Part shown: positions 5,550 through 5,601 of the stretch, one piece after another | How positions within the stretch are numbered: position 1 is the first letter of the stretch | Layout: each line of letters opens with the position of its first letter | Source of the DNA: Betaproteobacteria bacterium | GTDB lineage: Bacteria; Pseudomonadota; Gammaproteobacteria; Burkholderiales; Burkholderiaceae | Assembly (NCBI GenBank): GCA_015654605.1 | Contig: JAATGO010000100.1 | Coordinates: forward strand, 1 to 5,601 | Direction of reading: 5' to 3' | Length of the DNA stretch: 5,601 nt | Made by a program: the position numbers and the translations under genes | Notes under the pieces: model-generated | Seen by the model: the letters and a program-made list of their open reading frames with translations, nothing else | The model's database searches: none | What the model was told of the DNA's origin: nothing

Positions 5550-5601
5550 ACACCAACGGAATGAAAAAAGTAGTTCACAGTTCAGTAACAAGAACGCCAT
5601 G
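5546..5601 (+). CDS. Start of a downstream ORF, translationally coupled to mvaA (cut by window edge)
   Basis: The ATG at 5546 overlaps the mvaA stop codon (ATGA), and the frame stays open for 18 codons to the edge: [19 protein letters not shown] second in-frame ATG lies at 5561. The four-base overlap is typical of coupled operon genes. From the internal Met, the shape MKKVV-x-x-S-x-x-RTP resembles the N-terminus of thiolases (acetyl-CoA acetyltransferases), which would fit a route from HMG-CoA through acetoacetyl-CoA. A short polar leader before the first helix of an MFS-type transporter, for mevalonate uptake, is equally possible. The start does not look like HMG-CoA lyase, the mvaB partner in P. 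mevalonii. There is too little sequence to decide. Confidence 0.5.
   Translation, partial: MNTNGMKKVVHSSVTRTP

Noticed and set aside
1..5601. CRISPR array, tRNA, rRNA, insertion sequence or prophage
   Set aside because: No regularly spaced repeats, no cloverleaf or rRNA signature, and no transposase or integrase motif was seen on either strand.

Overview
The window looks like a chromosomal segment of a Gram-negative proteobacterium, most likely a betaproteobacterium (Burkholderiales-like). This rests on the style of the LivK-type periplasmic binding protein, the CPA2 antiporter N-terminus and the Lrp and MocR regulators. It is an inference from remembered families, not a search result. I saw no phage, IS, CRISPR, tRNA or rRNA signal.

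Layout. Positions 1-222 (minus) hold the first 74 codons of a CPA2-type monovalent cation:proton antiporter that runs off the left edge. Positions 223-613 are an AT-rich gap with no convincing gene. An Lrp/AsnC-family regulator (614-1126, minus) is divergent from a monocistronic branched-chain amino acid-type periplasmic binding protein, livK (1331-2473, plus). Their 204-bp shared intergenic region contains a perfect 14-bp palindrome and two other dyads. livK is followed by a 10-bp-stem hairpin, then a strong intrinsic terminator with a long T-rich tract, then a 70-bp segment bounded by perfect 10-bp inverted repeats. No livHMGF permease or ATPase genes lie next to it.

The right half is a second divergent pair. 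A MocR-type regulator (GntR winged helix fused to a fold-type-I aminotransferase-like domain, 2659-4044, minus) faces a class II, degradative-type HMG-CoA reductase, mvaA (4266-5549, plus). Every catalytic residue known from the Pseudomonas mevalonii enzyme is present at the same number, including the Asp that favours NAD(H). The mvaA stop overlaps the start of another ORF (5546 onward, truncated) by ATGA, so mvaA probably leads an operon. The 221-bp MocR-mvaA intergenic region is dense in dyads: TGTACC-N9-GGTACA at 4111-4131, upstream of a good -10 hexamer with no -35, and a leader with a five-codon ORF and overlapping hairpins.

How it may work together. The right half is best read as a mevalonate (or HMG-CoA) catabolic locus with its own MocR regulator. 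HMG-CoA reductase would run oxidatively (mevalonate + CoA + 2 NAD+ to HMG-CoA), feeding HMG-CoA lyase or thiolase chemistry that should lie to the right. The left half is an amino acid uptake component, probably controlled by the neighbouring Lrp-like regulator. The regulator-target links are inferred from gene arrangement and DNA symmetry only.
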